A stretch of 64,000 bases of DNA from Symbiodinium natans (Eukaryota > Sar > Dinophyceae > Suessiales > Symbiodiniaceae): the NCBI GenBank assembly GCA_905221605.1, contig CAJNDS010000422.1:62001-126000 (forward strand), in the 5' to 3' direction. Shown in pieces: positions 30,601 through 41,050 of this stretch (its first letter is position 1; each line of letters opens with the position of its first letter). The notes under the pieces were generated by a model. That model was given only the letters and a program-made list of their open reading frames with translations. It did not search any database and was not told the origin of the DNA. Both the position numbers and the translations under genes were made by a program.

Positions 30601-32162
30601 AAAATAGACTTCAAAATAGTTTCTACCCAAAAAATACCACCAAATCCCTTTTAAAAAGCAATACCAAAGCCCAAAAAAGACCTAAACGACCAAAACTAAA
30701 CACCCAAAATCCTACCTAACCCCTCCACTCACTCCTTCCCTCCACTTCACTCCATCCCACTCCACTCCACTCCACTCCACTCCACTCCACTCCACTGGTT
30801 AGGCTTCAGAACCTTTTCCGGTTCGGTTTTCTACGTTTCGCACCCGGTTCGGTTCGCTCTCGTTTCGGTTCTTTATCGGTTCAGTTCCCGCGGTTCCGGT
30901 TCCCGGTTCGCGGTTCGGTTCCGCGGCTTTCCTGCAAACAAACATGCGATCCTTTAAGCCTGGCATCTGCCGTTCTGGACAGGTCGGAGACGGATTGGGA
31001 ATGTACTTCCACATGTGGCCTGGGGATGAAGCCTCTGTTGGAAAGTTCGATTCGAGCAAATTGCCCGTCTTTACATACGTCGATTGGGTGCGCTTCTCTT
31101 CCATGCAGCCATCCGGGTGGAGGCAGGAATGGCACGAGGACTTCCACAACACCCCGGATTACGTCTCCAAGTTCAGGCTTAAGTTTTGGCTTCGAGGCAA
31201 TTGGGAGGGTCCTTTGTCCAAAAACAGGGAGGAGAATGTCGTCTTCACGAACAGCTATGCCATCCTCGCGGTCACTCCCACTAGCCATATCCCCGACATC
31301 GACAGCATTCCGCTTCCGACACCCGAAGCTCCTACACCCAGCACCATTGCGTCGGCCGAGCTCTCGGATGTCAGGCCGAACATCTATGGGAAGTTTGAGG
31401 CGAGGATGAAGCACGCAGCTGGGGATGGTATCGAGAGCGCATTCGTCCTGTGGAAGAAGGACTCGGAGAAACCCGAGGTCTTCCACAACGAGCTGGCGTT
31501 CAAGAAGCTCACCGCCAACAAGATGCAAGTTGGCATGGTGGAGGGCAAGGATACTCCGAATCGTCACGAGATGGTCGTGGACACGTCGAGCCTCGCCATT
31601 TGCAACCAGTTCCATACATACGGGATCGAGTGGACCCCGCATGAGGTGAAGTACACCATCGACGGTGTAGAGGTTCACAAGATCACGGGAAGCCCTGTGG
31701 AGCAGTTCAACGCAAACGTCACGAAGTTGAAGCTATCACTCGTTGTTTTTTTTTGGTGCTTTTGGTAACAGGTGTGACGTGTTTCACGTTTCCGATTTTC
31801 TTCTCCAAAAACAAACATGCGATCCTTTAAGCCTGGCGTCCGCCCGTTCTGGACAGGTCGGAGCCGGATTGGGAATGTACTTCCACATGTGGCCGGGTGA
31901 AGTTAAGGACTTCGATCCGATCAGCTTGCCCGCCTACACACACATCGAGTGGGTGCGCTTCTCTTCCATGCAGCCATCCGGTTGGAGGCAGGAATGGCAA
32001 GAGGACTTCCGCAACCCGCCCGAGGTTTGGCTTAAGGCCAATTGGGAGGGACCGCACTCCAAAAACAGGCCGGAGAATGTCCTCTTTGCGAACAACTACG
32101 CCACCTTGGCGCTCACTCGCACGCACCATGTCCCCACCGCCGACAGCGTTCCCACGCCTTGA
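27660..32162 (+). CDS. Three-domain GH16 (laminarinase/beta-glucanase family) protein
   Basis: Exons 27660-28892, 30983-31717 and 31857-32162 join in phase 0 (758 residues). Three tandem GH16 jelly-roll domains: about residues 20-210, 285-500 and 535-735. Domain 1 has GTEFASGEISTT, YGKYEARIK, the catalytic E-x-D-x-E (ELDFE, residues 72-76), FHIYGFEWTPNEV and a C-terminal DWVRFSS. Domains 2 and 3 have YGKFEARMK and FHTYG(V/I)EWTPHEV but read ELAFK at the catalytic site, so nucleophile-side residues are lost. GH16 enzymes cleave beta-1,3/1,4-glucans; degenerate domains may only bind them. The domain 1-2 linker is Pro/Gly-rich (PPPGQGGDGGEPGG). No signal peptide is visible, so an upstream exon is likely missing. 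Intron 1 is 2,090 bp with a GC donor, intron 2 is 139 bp with a GT donor, and both sit at the same place in the domain. Confidence 0.75.
29405..30050. repeat. Palindromic minisatellite, about 90 bp unit, seven or so units
   Basis: Each unit reads CCCCAAAACGCGGGGGAGTA, then a CAGTTTTAGAGCTTTTCAGG / CCTGAAAAGTCCCAGAATTG palindrome, then TACTCCCCCGCGCTTCTGCC and a short C-run. Units differ by small changes, and the last ones are shortened. Every unit can fold on itself around CAGGCCTG. Confidence 0.85.
30090..30305. repeat. Second minisatellite in the insertion, about 70-75 bp unit, three units
   Basis: Units contain CACGCAATCTGGCAGCTTTG, GGGCCTGAATTGTCCGAAAA and GTACTCCCCCGC. The last unit carries an extra ATGCGGCCATTAATTG piece. 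It shares the GTACTCCCCCGC edge with the preceding array. Confidence 0.75.
30738..30796. repeat. (TCCAC)n microsatellite
   Basis: About ten TCCAC pentamers in a row just before the 3' GGTTCGG-rich edge of the inserted segment. Confidence 0.8.
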
Positions 32163-34120
32163 GAAAAGCTGTTTCTTGGATGATGAAAGTGAGAACCTCT
32201 TTGCCTTTTTTCGCATGGAGTTCTTCAGCACCCTTAACACCAAACACAAAAGGTCTCAACCTCTATCCCCCCTTGAAAGTTCATCGCTCAGGTGAGGCAC
32301 TAAGACAATGACAAGGTGTACCCCAAGGTGGGTGCCATCAGGAAGCCTTGTTATGATTTTCCCACTGAGAATCTGAAAGAGATGCTTGAATCATTGAAGG
32401 CTCGCATAGCGAACCTGTGGCCAAACGGTCAGGAGCTCGGGCACAGAGAGGAAAAATCGGCAGAGGCTCACGAATCTGCCACTCTGTAACATGTTGCACT
32501 CGGTTTAGCATGCCCGCAAATATATCACAGGCTCCTCGAAATTCTACGAACGAAGTTTGGAATCACAAGTGTTCTCTTTCTCTGAGGGGGGAGGGGATTC
32601 GGTCGGCAGTCTGGGGGCCCCATTTTTCTTCCGTGGCTGCTTCCAAAAACTATATCGCCCTTGGGAGCTATTTTTTTGTCGTTTTTGTTTATATAAAGCC
32701 CAAGAGGATACTCAAAATACTATCTTTATGAGGGTTCTAAGGGGAGTATAGGAAAGCTCAGTTGTGCAGAGCTCTCTCTAAGGGTCTCCTGGAGGTTTCA
32801 TTCCTTATAAGGGCCCCAAGTATCTTAGAGAACCTGAGTCCGGAGAACCCAAGAAGCTAAGTCAGGCCAGCTCCATCGAAAACCGTTTGGGTTTTCTTCC
32901 CAAATGAGGCCCCAAACGGAATTTGTTCGACCTTAACTGCCAACGTTCGACGCAAGAGCTTGCAGAGCATTCTCACAGCAGTCACCTCCAATGCCCGATC
33001 CAGTACGAGGGCTTTTCGGAGTTTCTTACAAGGGAATCCTACTATTCTACTACTTGGGGGTCTGCCCCCCCCACATCGGACCATGTCTGCCCCGGCAGCC
33101 CTCCAACACATGCTCTTGGCTCTAGAATTTGCGGACACCGCAGCACACCGTACGACTAGGGGGCATATTCTGTTTGGAGCAGCCATGGGAGGTTTCTTTA
33201 ATAATGAATGGGCCAATCATAGGCGCTTTTCAACAGTCTTCAAGTTCTGTTCGTTTCCCGAGTGCTAGTCATGATGGACGCCAGTGATGAAGATGAGGAG
33301 AGGGACTTGGAACCAATCCCTCAGACGCAGATCATTTAAGGCGACCGGAAAGCCTTGGCATCAATGCAGCGACCAAGATGACCGAGGGGGTTCTAAGGAA
33401 GTGAGGCCAGATGGAGCCAAAAACAAACCAAGGAAAAGGCGATGAGGGTGATGCTGAGATATCTGCTCCAAGAGATGAGAATCAAGCAGAAAAACTAGGC
33501 CCGCCCCCCTTACGGAGCACAATGCTCGGCTGGTTGGAAGAGAAGGCGCACGGCTCGGATCTGAGAGTTGTCTGCTTCAGCCGGAGGTCATGGTCTGGGG
33601 AGTCTAGATGCCGGAAAGGAGGCCCGGCAGATGTCTGTCAGCCATTGTTTGATTGAAGCGCATTTGTTGAAAGCTTCGCTACAGAGCGGCACGTGTACAG
33701 GGCGCTGCTGCGTTCTCACAAGCCTGAATGCTGAACGGAAAAAAGAAGTGGCAGAAGCCTTTGCACTTTCAAGGCCTTTTTGGGGGGAAGGGCCTTGCAG
33801 GGCTTAGGAACCTCGTTGCCTCTGGGCCGATAGGCTGCCAGGCTCTCCGTGAGTTCCCACAGGGCCCTCAGGGCCATCATGATTCTTGCAAGCTCCTGGC
33901 ACTTCAGTGTTTTTCCCTGTTGGTCAAGCTGTGGATGTGCTGATGGTGGAGGCGTTACACTCCGTGCCCCGATCCCGCGCACCATGGCAACATCCTTTTC
34001 TCTTGCGTTGGATGACCAGAGCATCCATGCCGGTCACCACATTTCTCGTGCATTCCCTGGCCAAAGCGTCCATGCCGGCCACCATAATAGCATGCTTTTC
34101 TTCCGAGAACAAAAGCAGTG
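32163..34120. other. Spacer with no supported gene
   Basis: Open frames exist on both strands (for example 32,960-33,268 and 33,411-33,656) but I recognise no domain and no splice-joined continuation. It is best left as non-coding or unresolved. Confidence 0.35.
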
Positions 34121-34560
34121 TGCCGGAGAGTTCTGCCTTGGGGTGATGTTGCACTTTCACTGCAGGAGGCCATGGTGGATAGACGTTGTGTGACAGGCAT
34201 CGATGCGCAGCTCCTATACAAAGCATGTTGGGAGTGGGGGAGTGGGGGAGTGGGGGAGTGGGGGAGTGGAGTGGGGGGGGGGGAGGGGGGGAGTGGGGGA
34301 GTGGGGGAGTGGGGGGGGGGGAGTGGGGGAGGGGGGAGTGGGGGAGGGAGGAGTGGGGAGGAGTGGGGGAGGGAGTGGGGGAGGGAGTGGGGGAGTGGGA
34401 GGGGAGTGGGGGAGTGGGAGGGGAGTGGGGGAGTGGGAGGGCAGTGGGGGAGTGGGAGGGCAGTGAGGGAGTGGGAGGGGAGTGATGGAAGCAGTAAGGG
34501 CTGGGTTGTGCGAAGTGCATGTTCGCCATGTTACATGTTGACCTGACCTGCGGTCTGCGC
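34121..34560. repeat. Duplicated 184 bp segment, copy 1, interrupted by a G-rich array
   Basis: The same 184 bp recurs intact at 36,867-37,050. Here it is split after AAAGCATGTTGGGA by about 256 bp of (GTGGGGGAG)-type repeat (34,230-34,485) and resumes at GCAGTAAGGGCTGGG. Outside the array the two copies are nearly identical. Confidence 0.85.
34230..34485 (+). repeat. G-rich minisatellite with strong quadruplex potential
   Basis: Tandem GTGGGGGA / GTGGGAGGG units give dozens of G3-5 runs spaced by 2-4 bases on the + strand. The array is absent from the sister copy, so it expanded locally. Confidence 0.85.
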
Positions 34561-34622
34561 GCCAGCCGGACCCGCAGAGTCTTGGCCCAGAGGCTCCCGA
34601 GGTTTGCGGCAGACGAGCAGCC

Positions 34623-35861
34623 ATGGACATCAGCGTCGGACTTTGCAGGCGCTGTGCTTCAGACCTGGTCGGCGGCGGTTGGAGCTTCTTCGACGATGAC
34701 CTTGAGGTGAGCTTCAAGAAGCTTCATAGGAATGGAATTTCGGTTGTGCGGATGTCCTTTCAGGTGCCAATGCCGTGCAACATGGACGAGCTTTCCAGTA
34801 TCACTGAATGACCCGGGCCAGAGCTGTTGTGTGATGATGCAGAGCTGCGTCAAGCGGGGGCAGCCCTTGATGGTTTGCCCATGCGGCGCGTGTTACAGAT
34901 TCGGGCACCGGGCGACTGCATCGTATCAAGCGTGGCCGACGATGAGACACCTTGCCGCGAAGAAGAACGTCGGATCGGAGCTCAGGTGATGGTTTTCGCC
35001 GGGTCTGGCGCTCGCTCTCCTCGAAGTCCCCGCTTCAGACAGCGCGTCATTCACTGGCGCGACTTTCCGGAGCAGAACATGCTGACGATTGCAGAGCTGC
35101 CCATGGATGAGCAGACGCGGTCCTCCAAGTCTACGTCCGTCGCCGTTCTTGAGTTGCTTCGGGGAAGCCAACCGGCAGAGACTCAACTCATGCGCGTGAC
35201 CATGGGCTTGTTCGTGCAACAAGTTGGCTCCTGGGCCGGGGCGTCGCTGCGGTCACTCTGCGACGCCAAGCGCAAACTGTTCCAGAGCACTCTCGGCTCC
35301 ATAGGAGGAGAAGCCTTGGTTACTTTACAGAAGGCCGATCGAGACCTTTATTGTGTTCTCAGTTTGCGGACATGTCCTGGAGGATGGCCCCTCCTTCCGG
35401 GCAACATAGGCGACACCAGGGATGTGAAGCTCCCACCCTGCAAAGCCCCTGAGGCATTCCGGTTCTGGCATCGTTGGACTGGGGAGTTCTCCTTTGCGAG
35501 CTATTTGCAAGGCTTCCTGGAGGGCCTCGGCGTAAGTGACACTCAAGTCTTTTCCACGATGAATGGGAAACCGCTGGCCTTCTTTCAGGCTGCAGTCATA
35601 CGCTCCCATTGGCGCTTGCTGGCGGACTGGTTTGATCATGCCTGGCAATGTCAGACATTGGCCTACCAGCAAGACTCCGACTTTAGTCTTCGCCACACTC
35701 CCAAGATCTGTGACCACAAGACGGCACGCTTTGCTGTCGTCGAGGATCCTGAGGCGAGCATCGAAGACGAAAAGTCGCCCGTCAGCGTGCGACGCACGTT
35801 CATTCATGTCGACGACGACCCACTTTGTCCAGCACAGCACGCTCGCTCAAAGAGCAAGTAA
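34623..35861 (+). pseudogene. Unrecognised ~420-residue protein, diverged copy with a nonsense codon
   Basis: Paralog of the intact gene at 39,697. It aligns over its full length, sharing VPMP(C/G)N near residue 55, the block SLRTC(P/Q)GGWPLLPG, FSFA(S/D)YL, G(K/R)PL(A/V)F(F/Y)QA and a C-terminal VRRTF(I/L)H. An in-frame TGA at 34,809-34,811 (codon 63) stands where the intact copy has Met. Downstream the frame is open to 35,859, with no ATG close after the stop. It is either a young pseudogene or, less likely, is read from an internal start. No function is known to me. Confidence 0.6.
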
Positions 35862-36866
35862 TGTTGAGTCTAGCGACCATACACTAAAACTTCTTACAGT
35901 ACTCCAGCTCGCTTCGGTAGCTTCGGCAGCTAAGCTGGCGCGTTCCACACGCAAGTTGTACAGAAATCAGCCTGGCGTCAGTCCACAACCATGTCTCTGG
36001 CATTTGCTTGCTTGCATCGGCGAGGAGACCAGCAGCAGCTCCAGCATAAGTCGAGATTATGAAAAGGGCAGAGGCCAGCTATTTTCGTTTCAAAAGCGGG
36101 ATGTGCCTTTCAGGGCAATGTCCGGCTTCATGTTCAGAAAAGTTTTGAGGACTGCCCGTAAGCCTCTCGCCGGTTCAGGTAGTCAGGCGGCGGCAGCAAT
36201 TCGGAAGCATGAGTTGTTGAGGCATCGTTTTTCTACACATCGCGCCCGCACAGGTGTGGCATGCCAGATTCGGCATCGTGAAAAAGTCGGCGCAGCATCT
36301 GACCACACTTGTTTTGAGGCATCCTGCAAAACACTAACTTCACCTGCACATGATATCGCCCAGCGCCGACCGATTTGGTTTCAGCGTCCCTTCGGACTCC
36401 AAGAAAAAAATGCCCATCCGAGCCGAAGCCCTGAACTGAAGGTACCTGAATTCAGCCTCTCCGCCTCGAATGCCTCGATGTCGGGCGACCGTGTGCTTCA
36501 ACCACTTTTGCCTGGGCGAAGGAGTGGCGGATTGGCAGAATGATCAGCTGTTGCACGTTTCGAGACCGTGACCATGGAGTCGACAGAAGGGGGGGGTGCG
36601 GGGTTTTGGGGGGCGTGTCTTTGATCTGGGCTACCCCTTTTTGGGAGATCGGTCTCTCCATCAGAGCGGACAGCCTGCGCTGGATTGACCTTGGGCTTTT
36701 TGAACCCCACGCTGATTTGGTGGAGTAGTCGAGAGCAATCGAGCCCTTTGGGTGCTTGCGAAGCCGATCTTCGGCATTGGCACCGCTGAGGTTTTGTCTA
36801 TGTTGCCGACGTGTCTCTAGCTCTTGCCTCGAGGAGCATCACGACGCTGTCTCCGAAAAAACGAAG
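35862..36866. other. Spacer without recognised gene
   Basis: A long frame from the preceding locus runs through in another phase (to 36,543) without recognisable features. A G7/G6-rich patch lies at 36,588-36,620. Confidence 0.35.
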
Positions 36867-37050
36867 TGCCGGAGAGTTCTGCCTTGGGGTGATGTTGCAC
36901 TTTCACTGCAGGAGGCCATGGTGGATAGACGTTGTGTGACAGGCATCGATGCGCAGCTCCTATACAAAGCATGTTGGGACGCAGTAAGGGCTGGGTTGTG
37001 CGAAGTGCATGTTCGCCATGTTACATGTTGACCTGACCTGCGGTCTGCGC
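36867..37050. repeat. Duplicated 184 bp segment, copy 2, without the G-rich array
   Basis: The uninterrupted counterpart of 34,121-34,560. It translates as an open stretch (RRVLPWGDVALSLQEAMVD) in both copies, but with no recognisable family. Confidence 0.85.
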
Positions 37051-37829
37051 TGAGTCAGCCGAAGCATTAAGTTGTTGTCTTTGCCTCTGGACCTCCTCTC
37101 GGGTTTCCAAAAAGAGGTAAACAATTCCAAAGACTCCAAGCACGGCGATGATCGTCAATGTCAGTGAAGGGTTTGATGATGATGTTGTCTTCCTTGCTGC
37201 CCCTGCCCCCCCCCCCCCTCCCCTCCTGGCCGCAGTTCCTGTCTTTTGCCACCTGCGTGCTTTAGGTGGCCTTTTTTTGTGCTCGCGGTCGCTTTGCTTC
37301 TGCTGTTCTTGTTTTTAGGTGTAGCTGGGTGGGGGAGGAGGGGCCAGTGAGTGTTCAGCAGACTCACAAGTCAGCAGACGTGTTGGCTCACTCTGACGCT
37401 GATCTTGCGTCCGCCAGGGCGCTCCGAAATCCTTACCCGAAAGTGGTTGTGGAAGGGAAGGTCCCTATGAGATCTTCTTAGTCTCAACATCCCAGAAAGC
37501 AACCATTCCAGCCTGCGGCCTCCGCCTGCATCTGGCCAGCGTGGCTTCCGCATTCCCTCGCGCTGTCACTCCCCATCAGCACTGCGAACATTGAGGGGGT
37601 TCATTCGCCCCTTGTGCCTGCGCCGGAACTGAAGCCATGTTCGCAAAGCCCACGACACACATCGACTTGAACGATGCCCCAAAGCCGAAGAGTAGGAGGA
37701 ATGCGGAAGGCCGCCGGCGAGCGAAGAATGCAGAAAGCCGTCTCAGAAGAAAGGGGTTAAAATTCAAACAGCCCAAGCCAACCCGAGTCTTGCTCTGATG
37801 GCCGCTCTCTCTCTTTCCATGTGGGCCAA
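37051..37829. other. Spacer without recognised gene
   Basis: It contains a C14 tract near 37,207-37,220 and no supported coding sequence. Confidence 0.4.
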
Positions 37830-38300
37830 ACTTGAAACCCAAATGAGGTCCAGGGAGTCCAGACCCTTGTGGGCCAAACTTGAAACTCAAATCCGGCCCA
37901 AGAGCCGCGTGGGCCAAACTTGATCTGGCCCAAGAGCCCCTCGTGGGCCAAAACTTGAGAAACTTACGGCCGAAGAGCCCTCCTCTTCGTGGGCCAAACG
38001 TGAAACCCACATCCGGCCCAAGAGCCCTTTGTGGGGCAAACTTGAAGCACAAATCCGGCCCGAGAGCCCTCGTCTTCGTGGGCCACACTTGAAACCCAAA
38101 TCCGGCCCAAAAGCCCCTCACGGGCCAAAATTGAAGCCCATCCGGCCGGAGAGCCCTTTGTGTGCTAAACTTGTAAACCCAAATCCGGCCCAAGAGCCTT
38201 CCTACTTGCGGGCCAAACTTGAAACCCACATCCGGCCCAAGAGCCCTTTGTGGGCCAGATTTGAAACCCAAATCCGGCCCAAGAGGGTGCGAGCCTTCCA
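37830..38300. repeat. Minisatellite, about 45-60 bp unit, roughly nine units
   Basis: Units follow GTGGGCCAAACTTGAAACCC then AAATCCGGCCCAAGAGCCC, with length variation from internal deletions and inserts such as CTCGTCTTC. Because unit lengths vary and stops are rare, several frames on both strands are long and open. These should not be annotated as genes. Confidence 0.85.
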
Positions 38301-39417
38301 GCAACGGAACAAGGGACGGGACACTGTGGGGCATGAGCTTTGTCGAAGAGACGGGCATGACTTTGTGGGGTGCGAACTTTAAAGCAGAATTCCCCGAAAC
38401 AACTGCGGTGGGCGAGTCCTTGGCTGGGGCCGGGACGGTCTGCGGCTGGAGTTGCCCCAAAAATTTCCTTGACTCCCGAAGCCCCGAACACACGTTCGAC
38501 ATCTGACTGCGGCGGGCTTGGTTTTCTTTGGGGTTTCCGGCTCGGCCTTGTTTTGTTGGGGGTGGGTAGGGGGGGAGTGCCGCCACCTAGACTTTGTATG
38601 GCATACGCGCACAGTGCAATGCCCACGTTTTGTCAATTTTTTGTGGCAAAGACCATCATGCTATGTAGCTTACTCTAGGTGCTCCAACAACGTGAGAGGA
38701 TTATCGTTGGCTAGTTTGATGTACTCTGCACGAGCATGTTTAGGGGACGACTGTAGCCGTGCTGCTGGAGCTGACCTCCCCACTGAAACACCTAGACCCG
38801 GCAGCCGTCGCCCTCGATGCCTGAATGCTTAATGTTATCATATGTTGTCATACGTGTTGTCCCTTGTTGTAATGATTCTAAGGCTTGTCTTCGTGCACAC
38901 TCAGATTTGGGACAGTTGCAACAAGCTGCAAGTCGCCAGTTTTGGTGTACGTGGAAACCCCCTGCCGTCGCAAATCTGGCGGTGCCGACCCCGTTACTCC
39001 TTGCGTTGCTCGAGTGTTGCTCTGGCTGATCATGTGCTTTCAGGAGACCGTGGCGACCACGACGGCGAGTCACAGTCCTTTGTGCAACTCAGCCGCCTTG
39101 AGGGGGAGGTTCTCTCAGAAGTTTGTTGGGTATTTGGGGGGCGGAAAAACGCAAAAAAGGGTCCGGGTCCGCTCTCTTTCCAGAAAAAGGAGGCGACATG
39201 TTCGATTCTTCTTGGAGGCTCCCCGAGAACTCCTGGTCAATGGTACTTACTTTAATGGCACAGGAAGCATTCCACGAAGCCCCAAACCGGGTTGAGCTGC
39301 TACGTCTTTGTTTTTGTTTATGCCGCAATAGGCGTTAGGTCGTGCTGCATGTTACATTAGGAATCTGGACAAGACAGGAAACGACTGTGGGACAGGCAAG
39401 GTCCCCGATGCCACGTC
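38301..39417. other. Spacer without recognised gene
   Basis: No domain found. The sequence resumes normal composition after the minisatellite and runs into the duplicated block that carries the unknown gene. Confidence 0.35.
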
Positions 39418-41050
39418 ACTGCCAGGGATCTAGCGGGATCCGTTCCCAGCACCTGATGTGTGGCGAGTGTTTTCGATGCGGAGTTCGAATCTTGACTTCT
39501 TCGAACCTTCGTCTTGAGTGAACCCTGGCAGCGGCATGCTCCCGAGCATGTTAGCATGTTAAAGCTCTTGACTTAACACCGAGTCCGTAAAGTTCATTCT
39601 ATCCCTGAGTTCTCGTTGTCTTGACTTCATCCGCGGCTTCCGTGAGTTGGTTTTGAAGTTGTAGACCCGCAGTCCTAGACTCATCGTGCTCTCGCAATGG
39701 CCGTTAGCGACGAGCTCTTGCGCCGAGGAGCTAAGGAACTGCTCAGTGACCAATGGCAAGTTCTGAGGAATGATGCTAGCGTAGACATCTCCTTCAAGAG
39801 GCTTGATGGGCCTTGCTTGCTACGCCTTCCCTACAATGTCCCGATGCCGGGCAACGTAGACCTCTCCACTCTCGCCGACATGCCTCGCCCAGAGATCTTC
39901 TGCAACAGGAAAGAGCTGCGTGCCATGGGTGTGCAATTGGAGGCCTTCGACATCCAGCAGGTGGACAAGGTCTTCTCACCTGGAGATTGCTTTGTATCCA
40001 GCCGGCATGACAGCGAGTGCAATGACCTGTTTGCTGAAATGAAGCAAGTTGGTGCCCTTGTGGGTGCCCTCGCAGCCCCAGAGCCAGATTCGGCACCCAA
40101 GCCCGAGCTCACGGAACGCCTCCTCACCTGGCGCAACTTCCCCGTGGAGTCGGCCCTCACGATCATCGCGGTTCCTTTCGATGAAGAGGCCCAGATGTTC
40201 CGGTATCAGTACAGACAGCACTTCACTTGCATATGTGTCCTGATACCTTCGAGAGCCTTAGAAGCCGCGGACGCCCAACAAGAAGATGGCAAGAACGAGC
40301 TCCAGGTGCTGATTGGCTTGTTCACGGAAGACGTGGCTTCTTGGGCTACTGATGCCATCCAGGTCCTGCACGGCGCTATGTCGCAGTTGGTTCAGCGTGA
40401 GATGTACCTCTTGGTCGCTACGTGCTTGACGACGCCGTCACTGAAGGAGGCCGATCGGAAGTTTTACCGCTTGCTTTCTCTGCGCACGTGCCAAGGCGGG
40501 TGGCCGCTTTTGCCAGGCGAAGTAATCATGGGGGAGAATGTGGAGCTCCAGGATTCCGAAGTGCTGGAGCCTTTGTTCAAAACCTGGGCTCGTCCACTTC
40601 AGTCAACGAACTTTTCCTTTGCGGACTACCTGCACAGCTTCATGAAGAGAATTGGTGCAGAGATCAGGGTCTTCGATAGCATGGATGGTCGGCCCTTGGT
40701 CTTCTACCAAGCTGTGGTGCGGACTTCGCAGTGGGAGCTTGTGGCTCCTCGCTTTCAAGAAGCTTGGGACTACCAGAGATTGGCCTACAGCCGGATCGTT
40801 GCAACGAAGCGGCATGCGCCGAGCATCTCAGACCACCGCAATGCACGCTTCGTGGAAGTGGACGTTGGGCCCATCATCCATGAGGAGTCGCCCGTTCAGG
40901 TGCGGAACACGTTCTTGCACTTTGCAGAGCCTCAAGACTTCACTCCGAAGCGACGGCTGAGTCATTGATGTGAGAGTCCAACGCTGCCCGAAGCTGCCCG
41001 AGCATGGGCACGGGCCCAGGGCCCGTCTTGGGCAGAGTCGGGGAGTTTCT
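39418..41050. repeat. Tandem duplication unit A, about 1.63 kb
   Basis: Nearly identical to 41,697-43,331 (offset 2,279-2,281 bp). It covers about 280 bp upstream of the gene, the whole gene and about 80 bp downstream, ending GGGCAGAGTCGGGGAGTTTC. Only a handful of substitutions and two indels were seen, so the event is recent. Confidence 0.9.
39697..40968 (+). CDS. Unrecognised 423-residue protein, intact copy
   Basis: A single open frame from ATG at 39,697 to TGA at 40,966-40,968. No signal peptide, membrane helix or known catalytic motif is visible. The protein looks globular with mixed alpha/beta character. Conserved between this copy and the diverged one at 34,623 are FKRL-type N-terminal strands, VPMPGNVDLS, the central LTWRNFPVESALTIIAVP, SLRTCQGGWPLLPG, FSFADYLHSFM, FDSMDGRPLVFYQAVV and ESPVQVRNTFLHF. 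Conservation across a diverged paralog argues for a real, selected protein. It is intronless, which with its tandem copies fits spread by duplication. I cannot name a function. Confidence 0.7.
   Translation: MAVSDELLRRGAKELLSDQWQVLRNDASVDISFKRLDGPCLLRLPYNVPMPGNVDLSTLADMPRPEIFCNRKELRAMGVQLEAFDIQQVDKVFSPGDCFVSSRHDSECNDLFAEMKQVGALVGALAAPEPDSAPKPELTERLLTWRNFPVESALTIIAVPFDEEAQMFRYQYRQHFTCICVLIPSRALEAADAQQEDGKNELQVLIGLFTEDVASWATDAIQVLHGAMSQLVQREMYLLVATCLTTPSLKEADRKFYRLLSLRTCQGGWPLLPGEVIMGENVELQDSEVLEPLFKTWARPLQSTNFSFADYLHSFMKRIGAEIRVFDSMDGRPLVFYQAVVRTSQWELVAPRFQEAWDYQRLAYSRIVATKRHAPSISDHRNARFVEVDVGPIIHEESPVQVRNTFLHFAEPQDFTPKRRLSH

Larger units (their letters stand above)
28893..30982 (+). other. 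Intron 1 of the GH16 gene, expanded by a 2 kb insertion
   Basis: The first ~90 bp and last ~45 bp are nearly identical to the two ends of the 139 bp intron 2 (31,718-31,856). The extra ~1.95 kb between them (about 28,984-30,941) is therefore inserted DNA. It begins and ends in GGTTCGG-rich sequence (28,998-29,100 and 30,805-30,925) and holds two minisatellites, a (TCCAC)n run and a CCCTAA-rich stretch. Confidence 0.75.

Noticed and set aside
34809-34811. In-frame TGA as a selenocysteine codon
   Set aside because: The intact paralog has Met at this position, not Cys or Sec, and no hairpin element was looked for successfully. A nonsense mutation is simpler.
37576-38586. 336-codon minus-strand frame with repeated GPDLGFKFGP-like units
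   Set aside because: It is a translation of the 37.8-38.3 kb minisatellite. Other frames are equally open.
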